The position numbers and the translations under genes were made by a program. DNA of 64,000 nt from Pardosa pseudoannulata. Lineage: Eukaryota; Arthropoda; Arachnida; Araneae; Lycosidae. The DNA lies in assembly GCA_032207245.1 (NCBI GenBank), contig CM063501.1:59977170-60041169 (forward strand), given 5' to 3'. Shown one piece after another: positions 25,573-36,505 of the stretch. Within the stretch, counting starts at the first letter, position 1. Every line of letters begins with the position of its first letter. The notes under the pieces were generated by a model, which was not told the DNA's origin, searched no databases, and saw only the letters and a program-made list of their open reading frames with translations.

Positions 25573-25852
25573 TTGGTAGTTCAGACGGCAAAGGCAGTAT
25601 AATCAGAGAATAAAGTGATTGGGGCTCAAAAGGACCAAGATGCCTATTTTACGTGCCTTTCCCGGTTCGTAAAATAGGTTTGTCATCGTAGTGTTCTGTA
25701 AGTTCCCAAACGATACCTCTGGAAGTAGTAGACCAAGTTTGAGATTCTCCTTTTTTAATCCTTGTACTAAATTTCTAGGACACATCTTAAAAGTCAAAAC
25801 ACTCGAAGCAATGGTAACCACCTTTCCATTCCACAGCGCCAAATACATGGCT
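25573..25852 (+). mobile_element. tRNA-derived SINE, plus orientation, diverged
   Basis: It starts with an A-box match (TAGTTCAGACGG, preceded by TTGG), which is also the start of the minus-strand copy at 47720-48205 (TAGTTCATTCGG). A weak B box (GGGGCTCAAAAGGACC) follows. The body has AAACGATACCTCTGGAAG and TTTCTAGGACAC, corresponding to CTCTGG and ATTACGAGGA blocks in the other copies. It ends at about CACAGCGCCAAATAC. Confidence 0.65.
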
Positions 25853-26149
25853 CCACAATGACTCTTACTTCTCCTCGACTTAAAACTTAATGTACTAATA
25901 TCTTAGTAATTTCTCTCTTAACTTTAAGTTCTTATTATCTTAATTAGTATTATCGTATAACTTAAATTCTTGTCTTCTTTTTTAATTATTTCTTCTTTTC
26001 TTCCTAAAAATGTATTAAAAAAACTTTCTTTCACTTTTAATCTTTATTTTTATCTTCTATTATTTTATTTAATATTATTACGAGACACATCCAGAAAGTC
26101 AGTTTCCCTATTTAAAAGAAAAAAAGAAATTACACTTTCAAGGACATAT

Positions 26150-26640
26150 TTATTGGCAACAAGTACAGCAATGTTTCGGCAATTTTTCAACATAACCACC
26201 ACCAGAATTGAAACACTTTTCGTATTTTGGGATCAACTTTTGTATACCTCTGTCGTAGAACTCTGCAGCCTGTGAATACAACCAGGCTTCCTGTCCCTGA
26301 ACACCTTGCACATCCCTTTCCGTATCGACAGATACGGAATACCGATGTTTTAATTTGGGCCTGACCGAAGATCCACTCTGATGCCAATGCATTGACTGCT
26401 GCTTGGTTTCCTGGGTAAAGTGAGATAAACCAAGTCTCATTACCAGTGACGATCCTGTCGAGGAACTCGTCGCCGTCGTCGTGATACCGTAGCAGAAATG
26501 ACAGTTATATTCCTAAGCGTTGAATTTTGTGTTCGGGTGTCAGTTTCGGTTCATAGACCTGACAAGGCTGACGATGAATTTCAATTGGCGCAATGCTTTG
26601 TGCATTCAAGATCATCGACCGAACTTTGCAGGCGGCGGGA
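26150..26640 (-). pseudogene. mariner transposase remnant
   Basis: Read on the minus strand, fragments follow mariner order. They start with an N-terminal helix-turn-helix piece (VRSMILNAQSIAPIEIHRQ), then LTPEH, a premature TAA, LLRYHDDGDEFLDRIVTGNETW, and after a frameshift HFTQETKQQSMHWHQSGS. After an internal deletion comes QAAEFYDRGIQKLIPKYEKC..GGGYVEK, ending at TAA. The first catalytic Asp of the (D,D34D) triad, normally in TGDETW, is Asn here. The region with the second and third catalytic Asp is missing. It cannot encode an active enzyme. Family assignment rests on recognising the linker and C-terminal motifs. Confidence 0.85.
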
Positions 26641-26779
26641 GAAGGAATTAGTTTCCATTGAGTTCCATTGAGTTTCCATTTCGGACCACTGCTACCCCGC
26701 TAATGGCACAAATTGAAACTTGTCATATATAGATCTGTTACGCACGCGGAATTGACACTGCTAATTAAGTTTACTTTAA

Positions 26780-27632
26780 CCCATATTGGACCGCTGTCCT
26801 ATAAAAAGGACATCAAATAAAATTCCATTTAATAATAAAGTTATAAATATTTTCTAAGTGGATTTTATTTTAACACCTTTAAAATAGACACACTTTAGCA
26901 TAGTAACAAAAAAAAACTGAGAAATCAAATTGTATTGTATTGTAAAATTTATTTTCAGCAACCTCTTAAAAATTGTCATTTTTTAATCTTTAATTTTATA
27001 TTTATTATTATTATTATTTAAACATCGTTGTGGTTACTTTTAGTTTAAAAACAGAGCTAATAATGTAGCTGAAAGTTTTTATTGAAAAATATATTTTACA
27101 CGTGTATTTTGTAAGTATAAAAAAGGTGCCCTAAAATTAGGACGACGGTCCAATCCTGATTATTTTTTTATGAATTCGATATTGCATTGATAGCGCACAT
27201 TCTTTTCTTATCTTTCAATGAAAACCATTTCAAACACCTGTTCACGCACCTGGACAGAACAAGGGGTAAATAAATGTCTATTCTATTCAGAAAACTGGAG
27301 ATTTTTTGCAAGATAAACTTTCTCTTTGACTTCCAGTTCAATAACTGCAAGAGAAAACCTACAGCAGTATGCTTAAAATGTAATGCTGGACTTTGTTTTG
27401 TCTGTTTCCCCAAATTTCATCTATGAATCAGCCTAATGCAATGTACGTGATATTTGTTAAGTTTTAGTAGTGTAATGGACCGTTGTCCTATTTATAGGAC
27501 AGCCAATTACATAAGAAATTAAAAATATTTTTTCAAAATTTTGATTTTATATACTTAGTTACACCATATTAATGATATGGATTAAGTTTGAATAACTTAC
27601 AGAAATATTTAATTGGTGTGGTACAATATGGG
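26780..27632. mobile_element. TTAA-target MITE, family D, nested in mariner
   Basis: TTAA at 26776-26779 and 27633-27636 flank an 853-bp element. It begins CCCATATTGGACC and ends GGTACAATATGGG (12 of 13 inverted matches). It contains three copies of a hairpin-forming motif GGACCG(Y)(Y)GTCCTA...TAGGAC at 26788-26811, 27128-27151 (reverse) and 27477-27500. The 81-codon frame at 27168-27413 (-) resembles nothing known. The inner inverted pair 26785-26801/27138-27154 may mark an older, shorter unit. Confidence 0.85.
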
Positions 27633-27679
27633 TTAAAGGGGAAAACATCGGGAAACTGACTTTCTGGATGCTCCTCGTA

Positions 27680-28120
27680 TTATTATTGGGGACAGGGCCT
27701 TATTTTCTTTATTTTTATAATTGTACCTAAACTTTATGTAATTGCACCGTTATATTAATTTTAATTTAATGAAGCACACCTGTATAACTGTATCAATTGC
27801 TTAACACTGGGAATACGACTGTCAGTCAAGGAGCCCCGTACAACGTAACTACTCGGACTTGCACCACCTTTCCATGAGAAGCCATATGATATATAAGTGG
27901 ACACAACACCATCAACCACTTATTTATTTTTTAACAGGGTAATTCATCGTTCTTTCTAATTAGCATTCACCTAATTTTTGAATGATAATAATTTTAATTA
28001 ATGTAAGTAAATATTTTTAATTGCTAGACACTACTTTTGATTACTAAAGTTTGTCTAAACAGTAAAATTAATCTATGGTAATAATCCAAATCGGAGACTA
28101 TATAAGCAATGTATAAATAG
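27680..28120. other. AT-rich sequence without recognisable features
   Basis: No gene or repeat structure was identified. Confidence 0.5.
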
Positions 28121-28128
28121 TATAAAAG

Positions 28129-29321
28129 CAGTGGCGTGTGGTCCATATGTGCAGCGTGTGCACTGCACACCCTGGCAAAATTATGAGGAACAATAATTCT
28201 CTGCACCTATATCTACCTATTTTTATATGATATATAATAAATATTATTTATAATATATTCAAATATTATGTTGATTTGCTTGCTTGTATTCCTGCAGTCC
28301 GTACAGTACTAGGTGTTGCACCATGTAGCGCGCAAACAAATATAGGAAGTTCTGATGTGTAAGCACTGCGCACTCAATTGAAAATCGCGCTTTATATGTA
28401 TGGGCTACTGGAGAAGAACAGCATACTATGGCACTGAGGCAAGTATAACTATTTTTCCTGCACTTGGCATTTAGAATTATCCAAATTTACAGTTTATTAA
28501 GCGTTGTATTAGAGCGGGGACTTTAACTGATTAACTGGCTATACGATTTTTCAGACGGTTAATTTTTAAATTTATATATTGTAAGATTTTGTTTACATGG
28601 AAATATAAAAGAAGTATTTCATCAATATAAAGTGAAATGTTTTAGTGTGGTAAAGTAATTTCAGTGACGTATTCTATTTTATTGAAATAATTAGCTGAAA
28701 AATAATGTTGTTTTGTTTAAAAGAAACTAATTTTAACAGAACAGTCAAAATTTTACCATTCACTGTGTCTTACAGACAGTATATAAGTAATATTATGTAG
28801 CACCATATCCCTGGATTTGTTTTTAAAAACTGTCAAGATGTTTTTCGCAGAATATATGATTTTCAAATGTCAAAAACAATTAATAAATATAATTTAATCC
28901 ACTGGCCGAACAAGAAACAGTTCGCTCTATTGCGCCAGCTTGCAGCGAAATCATCTGCACGTGGAATAGACGTTCGGTTTGTCGGCACCACAGCGGCGGG
29001 AGCCATGTGGTGCTACGTTTGCTGAACATATAAGTTTTTCGTAGAAGCCCGAAGCGTTGCTTTTTCGACGCCGATATACCATACAGCAAAAGACATGATT
29101 TTTGCTTCAAAGCTAGTAGAATTCTCATAAGTTTAGCTGTTTTTATAGTTATAACTCGACTACTCGTAGGTAAATATTTTATTTATTGTAATCTTTAAAT
29201 TTATATGCATAATAATTAACCCGTTTCAGAATGGAGAACTCAGATGTCTCAATAATTAAAGATTTATTAGAAAATCCATGTTCTCTACACATCCTGCATG
29301 AAAACCTACCGCATGCCACTG
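28129..29321. mobile_element. hAT-type non-autonomous element
   Basis: The termini CAGTGGCGTGTGG (left) and CCGCATGCCACTG (right) form a 13-bp inverted repeat with 11 matches. The flanks TATAAAAG (28121-28128) and TATAAACG (29322-29329) are an 8-bp target duplication with one mismatch. A CAGTGGC-type start plus 8-bp duplication is characteristic of hAT elements. Subterminal GTGTGCACTGCACACC is a perfect palindrome at its core. No hAT transposase or dimerisation motif is visible, and the 82-codon frame at 28880-29128 (-) is unrecognised. The GC-richer piece at about 28900-29100 differs from the rest and may be captured DNA. Confidence 0.85.
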
Positions 29322-29329
29322 TATAAACG

Positions 29330-30249
29330 TGTTTCCTGATTGTGGGAAGTCAAAATAACGATTCTTTAAATATCTCTTCCCTTTAAACACTTTTTCGCAC
29401 CTCATAAAGACAGGGGTAATGCTCTTTTATATGCCAAATATAAAAGATCTATCTTCTGCATATACATTTTGGAATTTCCTGTTGTAAGTGCTGTTATTGA
29501 ATCATTTTTGCCACTTTCCAAAACTGCATTCCTAAATGTTATTTACGCTCTTTTCACACTCTACATTTTATAAGTAAATTGTGTTTCTACTGAAGTACTT
29601 TTAAAATAAAAAGTCTTTATAGACACTATAGTAGTATTTCATTTCGTAAGAACTTGTACATTTTTGCATTTCTCAAAAGCGCTGACATGAAACCAGGCGA
29701 ATAAATGACATATTTGCGTGTAATGCAATATTCCTTTTAGTCGGGGAATATATAATAATAACAGTAGAAGTGTAGCAGATATAAAGTTTTAGATTTTATA
29801 TTTTTCTTACTCATAGTAATTTTTCCTTCTGCTATGTATATTCACATGTGTCTGTTTTGGAGAAGAATGATGAGGAAAGATACAGTAATCTCTCGAAATA
29901 TTTATTTCATCTTAAAAGATATTCGATATTCATTCCTACTGTTAATTGTTTCCCGTTGCTTAATTAAACAACTGCAACTAATTTTATCGGTAGAATTTTC
30001 GTCTAGAATCGAACAATTAAGTAGAAATGAAGTTAGCAATACAAATCTAATAATTTTATCCAATTGACCCATTCAATGGTAAAATAAATTACTTCTTCGA
30101 ACGTTATAGTTTGTGATCGAATATCTATTTAATTCGAAATCGAATTTTAGTTTAGAACTAATATCCATAAATTGCCTCAAGTAATAGCATAGCTATATAT
30201 TCTTGTTATTGTCTTACTAGCATAACTCGTCATAAGACGGGATCAGTAA
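29330..30249. other. AT-rich sequence without recognisable features
   Basis: No gene or repeat structure was identified. The 77-codon frame at 29834-30067 is not recognisable. Confidence 0.5.
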
Positions 30250-31345
30250 AATTTTTAATTTTCCAGAATTGTAAAGTACCTTATGAGGCAGATTAAAAAT
30301 GGCTTATTTTTTGGCTGAGAATTATCTGGTACACACTCAATATGTTTATCTTCATACTCCTCTAAAGTCTCTCGATATTGTGAATGCAGCTTAGAATCAC
30401 GTTGAATTCATTTAGAAAAATAATTCAAAGTTTTCTTAGCTACTTCGAAATTATCGTTAAGTTCTTTTTGCCACAATAATTAATGGAAGTAGAGAAATGA
30501 AACTATCATTTCAACTACACTTTTGTTAACACCTCTGATAAAATTTTCATTGCAACAAAAATAATGGATGATTAAATTTTAAATTATCACATATGTACCT
30601 AACCTATTATTTAAGTCAAATATAAAAGAAAATCATTTACGTACTAAGTTCAGTGATAAAATGTATGAAAATAATGCAGACGATATTTAAATAATTTAAA
30701 ATAAGAAATGATTAAAGGAGATGGTTAACGGAATGACGTTATAATGGTAGAAAAAAAATGTTATTTTTACCTATTTATTATGCGACAAATTGATAAATTC
30801 ACCTGCTCTTAACCGGGGAAAATTGCGAACTCACCCTGAAGGTATATAGAATTTGTTGCTGATACCTCTGATAAAATTATCATTGCAACAAAAATAATGG
30901 ATGATTAAATTTAAAATTATCACATATGTACCTAATCTATTATTTAAGTCAAATATAAAAGAAAATTATTTACGTAATATCTAAGTTCAGTGATAAAACG
31001 TATGAAAATAATGCAGACGATATTTAAATAATTTAAAATAAGAAATGATTAAAGGAGATGGTTAAAGGAATGACGTCATAATGCTAGAAAAAATGTTATT
31101 TTTACCTATTTATTATGCGACAAATTGATAAATTTAATCACCTGCTCTTAAATGGGAAAAATAGGGATTTAAATAATGGCATTAAATGCTATAAAAGAGG
31201 GGAAGGGGTGGATTTCAAACGTTTCTAAAACTAACTCATCAAAAATCCAATATGGATGTCTCTATCCATTCCAAGTCCAACCGCTTCATAAATTTGAGGA
31301 CAGACGGACGTATAACTTAGGCTATTATTATATTGGGGATTCAGT
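30250..31345 (+). repeat. Dispersed repeat 'A', copy 2, internally duplicated
   Basis: This is the inverted partner of 4430-5305. It contains a 333-bp internal tandem duplication: ACCTCTGATAAAAT begins at 30531 and 30864, and the two units share ATGGATGATTAAATTT, TATCACATATGTACCTAA and GCGACAAATTGATAAATT with few mismatches. Copy 1 has only one unit, so the duplication is specific to this locus. The 3' part includes TCCATTCCAAGTCCAACCGC and ACAGACGGACGTATAAC. Family unknown. Confidence 0.75.
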
Positions 31346-31394
31346 TAAAGTATTGTATCTCAATAGAGGAATACATAAAAAACTTTTTAAAAAA

Positions 31395-31605
31395 TGTAAT
31401 CAAACTCCTCGGAGCAACAGCCCTAAGAGGGCCTAGGCCTACGGTGCCAAAATCCGTTTACGAGACCAAGGGCTCTGGTGTGCGAACCATATGTTCCGGT
31501 TGGGTGGTCAATCTAATGCGGAACCCCCCCCCAGTGTTTATTTCCCAAGCACGCTTGGTCCTCAGTTCATCTACCCTCTGAAGGGATGAAAGGCTGGATT
31601 TTCCG
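31395..31605. repeat. GC-richer repeat-like segment, possible SINE
   Basis: This segment is much richer in G+C than its flanks and contains GGGCCTAGGCC, a C9 run, and CTCTGAAGGGATGAAAGGCTG. On the minus strand ATGGTTCGCACACC is vaguely B-box-like, but no A box is convincing. It may belong to the end of repeat A (the sequence runs on without a break) or to a separate SINE. The short ORFs here are not supported. Confidence 0.35.
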
Positions 31606-31649
31606 TATATATATTTATATATATATATATATTATATATATATTATATA

Positions 31650-33149
31650 CACTCATGTCCATAAATTAAGGATAATGAAGTTCAGGCAATGAAAGAGACA
31701 AAAGCAAAACAAATTTGACTTATTTGTAAAGTCTATTTATTAAACAAAAGGTAAAGAGCAAAAAAGATGCTATATGTTTGACATAATTAATAAAAATTGC
31801 GATTTTTACTCCCTGGAGCAAATTTCAAAAAAGAACCTATTTACAGAAAACAGTATAACATGGTTAGTATGATGGTTAATACGGAGTATGTCTCCCGGAC
31901 GATGCAATACAAGCGTTACAACGCCTACGCATGCTGAGTATCAGATTATCAATCTGATCTTGGGGAAAATTACACCACTCATCAAGCAATGCCCTCCGAA
32001 GTTCCGATAGACAGTTGGGAGGGGGTGACGGGCTGCAATTCGTCGGCCAAGCATGTCCCACACATGCTCTATTGGATTCAAGTCCGGTGAGTATGCTGGC
32101 CAATCCATACGGGTGATATCCTCCGATTGAAGGCATTCGTCTACAATGTTTGCACGGTGAGGTCGGGCGTTGTCATCCATATACAGAAATTCAGGACCCA
32201 TGGCGCCCCGAAACAAACGTACATGTTGTTCCAGAATGACATCCCGATAGATGTGGCCTGTCATCGTTACACTCTGAACATGCAGGTCAGTTCTGGAACC
32301 AAGAATAATTCCTCCCCAAACGAGCCATCCTGCACCACCGTAACGGTGTCGTTCAATGGTGTTCTCTTGGTGGTAACGGGTACCTGGCGCTCTCCATATG
32401 AAAGTCCGGCGAGAATCAGAATGTAAACTGAACCTGGACTCGTCGGAAAACATCACACAAGACCACTGTTGCGGTGTCCACAATGCATGCTCTCTAGCCC
32501 AGCATAATCGCAGGCGACAGTGAGTTGCGGTAAGGGGAACACATCTGACAGGCCTACGAGCATATAGACCAATGTTCCCTAAGCGTCTGTACACGGTCTG
32601 CCTTGAAACTGTCGTACCGGTAGCTGAAGAGAGCTGACGAGACAGGTCTGATGCTGTGCTCCGTCTGTTTCTTTTGGCAGTAACTGCCAAATACCGGTCA
32701 TCATTCGGCGTAGTAACTCGGGGGCGACCTGTGCTGTAACATCTACTCACATTACCATCATGTTTGAATCGTTGCCAAAGCCTGGAGATGACACTCTGGG
32801 CGATTCCAAGTTCCTCGGATACTTCCAGCTGGGTACGTCCACATTCCAGTCGTCCGATAATTCTACCACGTAAAAATCATCCAAATGCTTCCTTTGTGCC
32901 ATAACTATGCGGTTATTGCACTGAAAGGCTTTTAAAGCGCTTGTGAACAATTTTACTTCTTTGCTACCATTCCTTATATACCCCTTTCATACACTATCGT
33001 CATTGTGACGTACTATCCGCGCCATCTGGTGGTTTCCTGCAATTTGCATATTCTTCTTCAAGATGTGTGTGATAATTCTACAGGTGAAATTTTTATTTTA
33101 GAGCTCAGTTTCTGTGTGATTCTGAATTATCCTTAATTTATGGACATGA

Positions 33150-33152
<3 letters not shown>
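31650..33152 (-). mobile_element. Tc1-like element, nearly complete
   Basis: TA at 31648-31649 and 33153-33154 flank a 1503-bp element. Its terminal repeats are identical over 27 bp, starting CACTCATGTCCATAAATTAA. It carries a single transposase gene on the minus strand (31876-32902). It is inserted in a (TA)n tract, the expected target for Tc1/mariner. Identical termini and only two obvious coding lesions indicate a young copy. Confidence 0.96.
31876..32902 (-). pseudogene. Tc1-like DD34E transposase, two frameshifts
   Basis: The ATG at 32902 opens MAQRKHLDDF; one base is lost near 32873, after which the frame reads RGRIIGRLECGRTQLEVSEE. A helix-turn-helix (LGIAQSVISRLWQRF) lies at about residues 35-50. 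The catalytic motifs are FSDESRF (Asp 1), DDNARPH (Asp 2) and SPDLNPIEHVWD (Glu). Exactly 34 residues separate Asp 2 and Glu, so it is DD34E. A GGT-rich stretch (GAGWLVWGGI) fits the Tc1 glycine-rich box. A second one-base loss in a C run near 32026 shifts the end, which continues as LSELRRALLDEWCNFPQDQ and finishes at 31876. Restoring the frame conceptually gives about 342 codons, the normal Tc1 length. The function would be cut-and-paste transposition at TA. Sequencing error in homopolymers is an alternative explanation for the breaks. Confidence 0.95.
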
Positions 33153-33183
<31 letters not shown>

Positions 33184-33188
33184 CATGA

Positions 33189-33250
<62 letters not shown>
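33153..33250. repeat. (TA)n with embedded copy of the Tc1 terminus
   Basis: This TA tract is split at 33181-33192 by TGACATGAGTG. That repeats the last bases of the adjacent Tc1 terminal repeat (GGACATGAGTG at 33142-33152). Confidence 0.9.
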
Positions 33251-33251
<1 letters not shown>

Positions 33252-34690
33252 CTTTTTACGCTTTTTTAAAAGTGTTGCCATATTGGACTTATTGCCTTAT
33301 TGCCTTATTGGCCTTATTGGACAAAATAAGAAAATGTGCATAATAAAACGTTAATTTTATTCCGTATTAATTTGCATTTGTTAACACTCTTTTTTCTATT
33401 ACACAGCGCCAAATATTCCCCTAGCGGTGACTTTTGAAACTTTTTTTTTTTTTTTTTTGAGGAATCCTTTGTCTCTCCTCTTGTTTAATCTTCCTACAAA
33501 ATGTGGCGTCATTCTCGCAAATAGATCGAGCTTCAAAACACTGTGAGCACTGTCAGTCAGTCAGTTTTATTATGGCCACCTGGTATATATATGTGTGTGT
33601 GTGTGTGGGTTAATTTGTATTTGATTATTCCAAACTTTAATCAGATATTTAATGTCCTCGCGTAACTTTTGAAACTGATTAAGCATAATATATAGAGAAT
33701 ATAATTATCAAGGGAATTTCATTTTTCAATAAAATGATATTTATTTTTCAATTATGATATGAGTAAAGTATAAAAGTAAGTTAAACCTAAAATGTCTATA
33801 ACAGTATAAACGATCATTTACGTAACGCAAAATCGAGATTACATTTTGCTTACCACAGCCAGAACTGTAGATCTAATAAGGTAATAAGCTTGTTAGGGAA
33901 TGAAGGAAAAATCAGAGCTCGAAGAAATCAATTTATAATAACAAGCTCTGAGGCGAACTTCCCAAAATGTAACTGCGCATGCATGGCGCCATATGGAAAA
34001 ACAACTCTTGTACCGATGTATGCCGACTCAGCATTATATTTATTTAATTGATGACAGAATCCTTTTTCGAATTTCTATCTAAATAAACCAGAAAATGTAT
34101 ACGCTCATGAAATTTAATGCTTCCATTCTGCCATTTTCTCTTCCATTTCATATATTCAGCATTGTTTCAAAAATAGGAACACATTTCGATCTTCGAGAAA
34201 TATTATTTTGTTTTTAATCGCTAGATGTATTTGGGTGGGAGATTTCTGTAATTGGAAGGAAAGTAATGATCTGTTTATTTAATACTATTCATATTTTATA
34301 GTAAGATAGACCAGGCTAAAATTTTATTAAAACTGAAGAATATTTCTCTAAACGCTTTTTTGTATTTTGTTCTGTATTTTGTGATACATCTACGTATCAC
34401 ATCAGAAAAGTGTTTTAGAACATCTTATTCATCTCTATTTCACACATTTGCCTCCGTCGACAGGAATTCATGTTATTTAGGTTCTATTAGTGTAGCCTGA
34501 TGACTTGAATATATGCCATCCAAATTTTTTAATTTAAATTTTACCTAATTTTTCAACACTACAAATTTTACAATTCTAATAATCGCACTAACGATACAAA
34601 TCTGAAACACCTGCCTTCAGAATTTCAGTACTTTCGCAGGTACTCAGAATAAGAAATTCAAAATTTGATTAATCGGAAATGTGCTTAAAA
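33251..34690. other. AT-rich sequence with small simple repeats
   Basis: It holds TTGCCTTATTG-type short repeats at 33290-33325, a T18 run near 33441 and a TA/TG microsatellite at about 33584-33609. No gene is supported. Confidence 0.55.
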
Positions 34691-35105
34691 TGCTGCTCAA
34701 GTCAAATTTGAGAAATTCCAATATTTGAATAAAAATTATTTTTAATCCTTACTATCCGGTGTTTAACTAGTATGTATAATCTTTCAATCAGCTTCTTATA
34801 CCTGATATGTACATCATGCTACCACTGTTGATATTATTAGTACTTATATATAGACGCCACAAATACGAAAACTCAAGTCAAATTTACAAAAATTCCAATA
34901 TTTGAATATCCTTATTGCCTGGTTGAACATTTGAATATCCTTAGAAGGATATTCAAATATTATATATTTGAATATTAAATATTATATAAGGATTAGAATC
35001 CGTATTGCCCGGTATTTAACAAGTACGTACCATCATTCAATGAGCTTCTTATACCTTACACGTTCATCATGCTACCATTTTTGATATTATAAGTACTTAT
35101 AATAC
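34691..35105. repeat. Tandem duplication with a palindromic spacer
   Basis: TCAAGTCAAATTT begins at 34697 and 34873. The block from CCGGT(G/A)TTTAAC through ATCATGCTACCA to TATTA(T/G)TAGTACTTATA-like sequence begins at 34756 and again at 35009. The added length in the second unit includes the palindrome at 34929-34958 (ATTTGAATATCCTT, AG, then its exact complement). Confidence 0.75.
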
Positions 35106-35573
35106 GTACCACGTACCTAGTATATTTTCCACTGTATACTATGTTAAAACTATTCTATGTTTGACACAAAACCCTTTCATATTTATTGCACTTTTTACTT
35201 GTTGTAAGGAGTGAGTCTATAATTAATCCAACAATAAAATACCCTAAATTGATTCTTTAATTAAATTCACACTTTTATTTTCCACTACCAAAATATGTAA
35301 AGGAATACACTCTTACAAACCTAATTCTCCAGAAATACTACATGTGTATATTATATTACCAAAGATTTACAAAAATCTTCAAAACGATTTAACATCTGTA
35401 TATCAAAATATATATTACACATCAGTTTAATAACTTTACTCAAAGCTTATGAAGTTTAAATTCTAATACGCCGTCAAACATTTTATTAAAAATATAATGG
35501 TTACTCCTCTGCAAGTTTCAGTATCAATAATATGAAACGAATAGAAGAATTTTTTTAATAAACAGTGAATATC
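35106..35573. other. AT-rich sequence without recognisable features
   Basis: No gene or repeat structure was identified. Confidence 0.5.
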
Positions 35574-35769
35574 AACATATTGTGTGCGGGTACATTTCGT
35601 AGCGGAATTGTACCTGGAGCGGGAGTTTTGTAACATTCAAGTAAATTTAGTAACATTCAAGCATCTTCCTCTATGAAGAGGTACACGTCAAAACCCGTAT
35701 TACTACGTGACCCGTGCTCAACTATCAATCGTCAGAAAACGTACTAGTACGTGTCCCGCATACAATGTG
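35574..35769 (-). mobile_element. TTAA-target MITE, family B, copy 2 (internally deleted)
   Basis: It begins CATATTGTGTGCGGGTACAT and ends GTCCCGCATACAATGTG before TTAA at 35770-35773. The left target reads TCAA, a one-base decay of TTAA. Both ends match family B copies 1 and 3, including ACTATCAATCGTCAG and ACGTACTAGTACG near the right end. The central few hundred bases are missing and replaced by a short repeat of TAACATTCAAG. Orientation is opposite to copy 1. Confidence 0.85.
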
Positions 35770-35773
35770 TTAA

Positions 35774-36135
35774 TTACGTATTACAGAATAGAATATGGTC
35801 CTATACATAGCGTTTTTAGTTTTATTAACTAATTATTGTCAATGAAAAAGTGATAAGTGATATTAAAAATAAAGTGTTAAAAAGGTACTTCTCTTATTTT
35901 TCTTTTTGATAAAGTCATTTTACCACTGTATAGACAACCTAACACACATTTTAACCGTTCTATTTTTTTCTTAATTTAAATATTATATTAGTTTATGTAA
36001 ACAAACCCATCCAAAAATCATTTGTGACTTCAAAATTTAGGTTAATTTTGCTTATAATTAATAAAAATGTGTATGGAAAAAAAGAGAATAAATGTTCTAA
36101 TGCCACAATGCATCCACATTCCTTAGCATTTAAAC
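35774..36135. other. AT-rich sequence without recognisable features
   Basis: No gene or repeat structure was identified. The 79-codon minus-strand frame spanning 35993-36232 runs into the next tandem array and is not supported. Confidence 0.5.
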
Positions 36136-36505
36136 CCATCAGTTTATAAAGTACCATACAAGAAAATAACAAACTACCATGTGTTAGTATAACAACTTTG
36201 TTTGAAGTAGTAATTTTGTAGGAGTTAAACACGATTTGAAGCTGTGTTTTAAAGCCATAGTTTATAAACTACCATACACTACAATAACAAACTACCATGT
36301 GTCAGTATAACAACTTCCTTTATATTTTGTTTGAAGTAGTAATTTTGTAGGAGTTAAACACGATTTGAAGCTGTGTTTTAAAGCCATAGTTTATAAACTA
36401 CCATACACTACAATAACAAACTACCATGTGTCAATATAACAACTTCTTTTACATTTTGCTTGAAGTATTAAGAGTTAAATACGCTTTGAAGCTGTGTTAT
36501 TTTAA
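36136..36505. repeat. Tandem repeat, about 119-129 bp units, three copies
   Basis: CCAT(A/C)(A/-)GTTTATAAA begins at 36136, 36255 and 36384. Each is followed by TACCATACA, ATAACAAACTACCATGTGT, GAAGTA and GATTTGAAGCTGTGTT words. Copies two and three are nearly identical; copy three is shortened near its end. Confidence 0.9.

Larger units (their letters stand above)
26081..27677 (-). mobile_element. Decayed mariner element with a nested MITE
   Basis: TA at 26079-26080 and 27678-27679 flank the element. The terminal repeats share CATCCAGAAAGTCAGTTTCC preceded by CGAG, about 25 of 28 positions matching. The coding remnant is on the minus strand at 26150-26640. An 853-bp TTAA MITE lies inside (26780-27632); without it the mariner is about 740 bp, far shorter than the usual 1.3 kb, so it had lost internal sequence as well. 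The nesting shows that the MITE jumped after this mariner copy had inserted. Confidence 0.88.

Noticed and set aside
31176..31581. Overlapping 86- and 82-codon frames in a GC-richer patch
   Set aside because: They lie across the junction of a dispersed repeat and a SINE-like segment. The peptides match no known protein, and the open frames follow from the local base composition.
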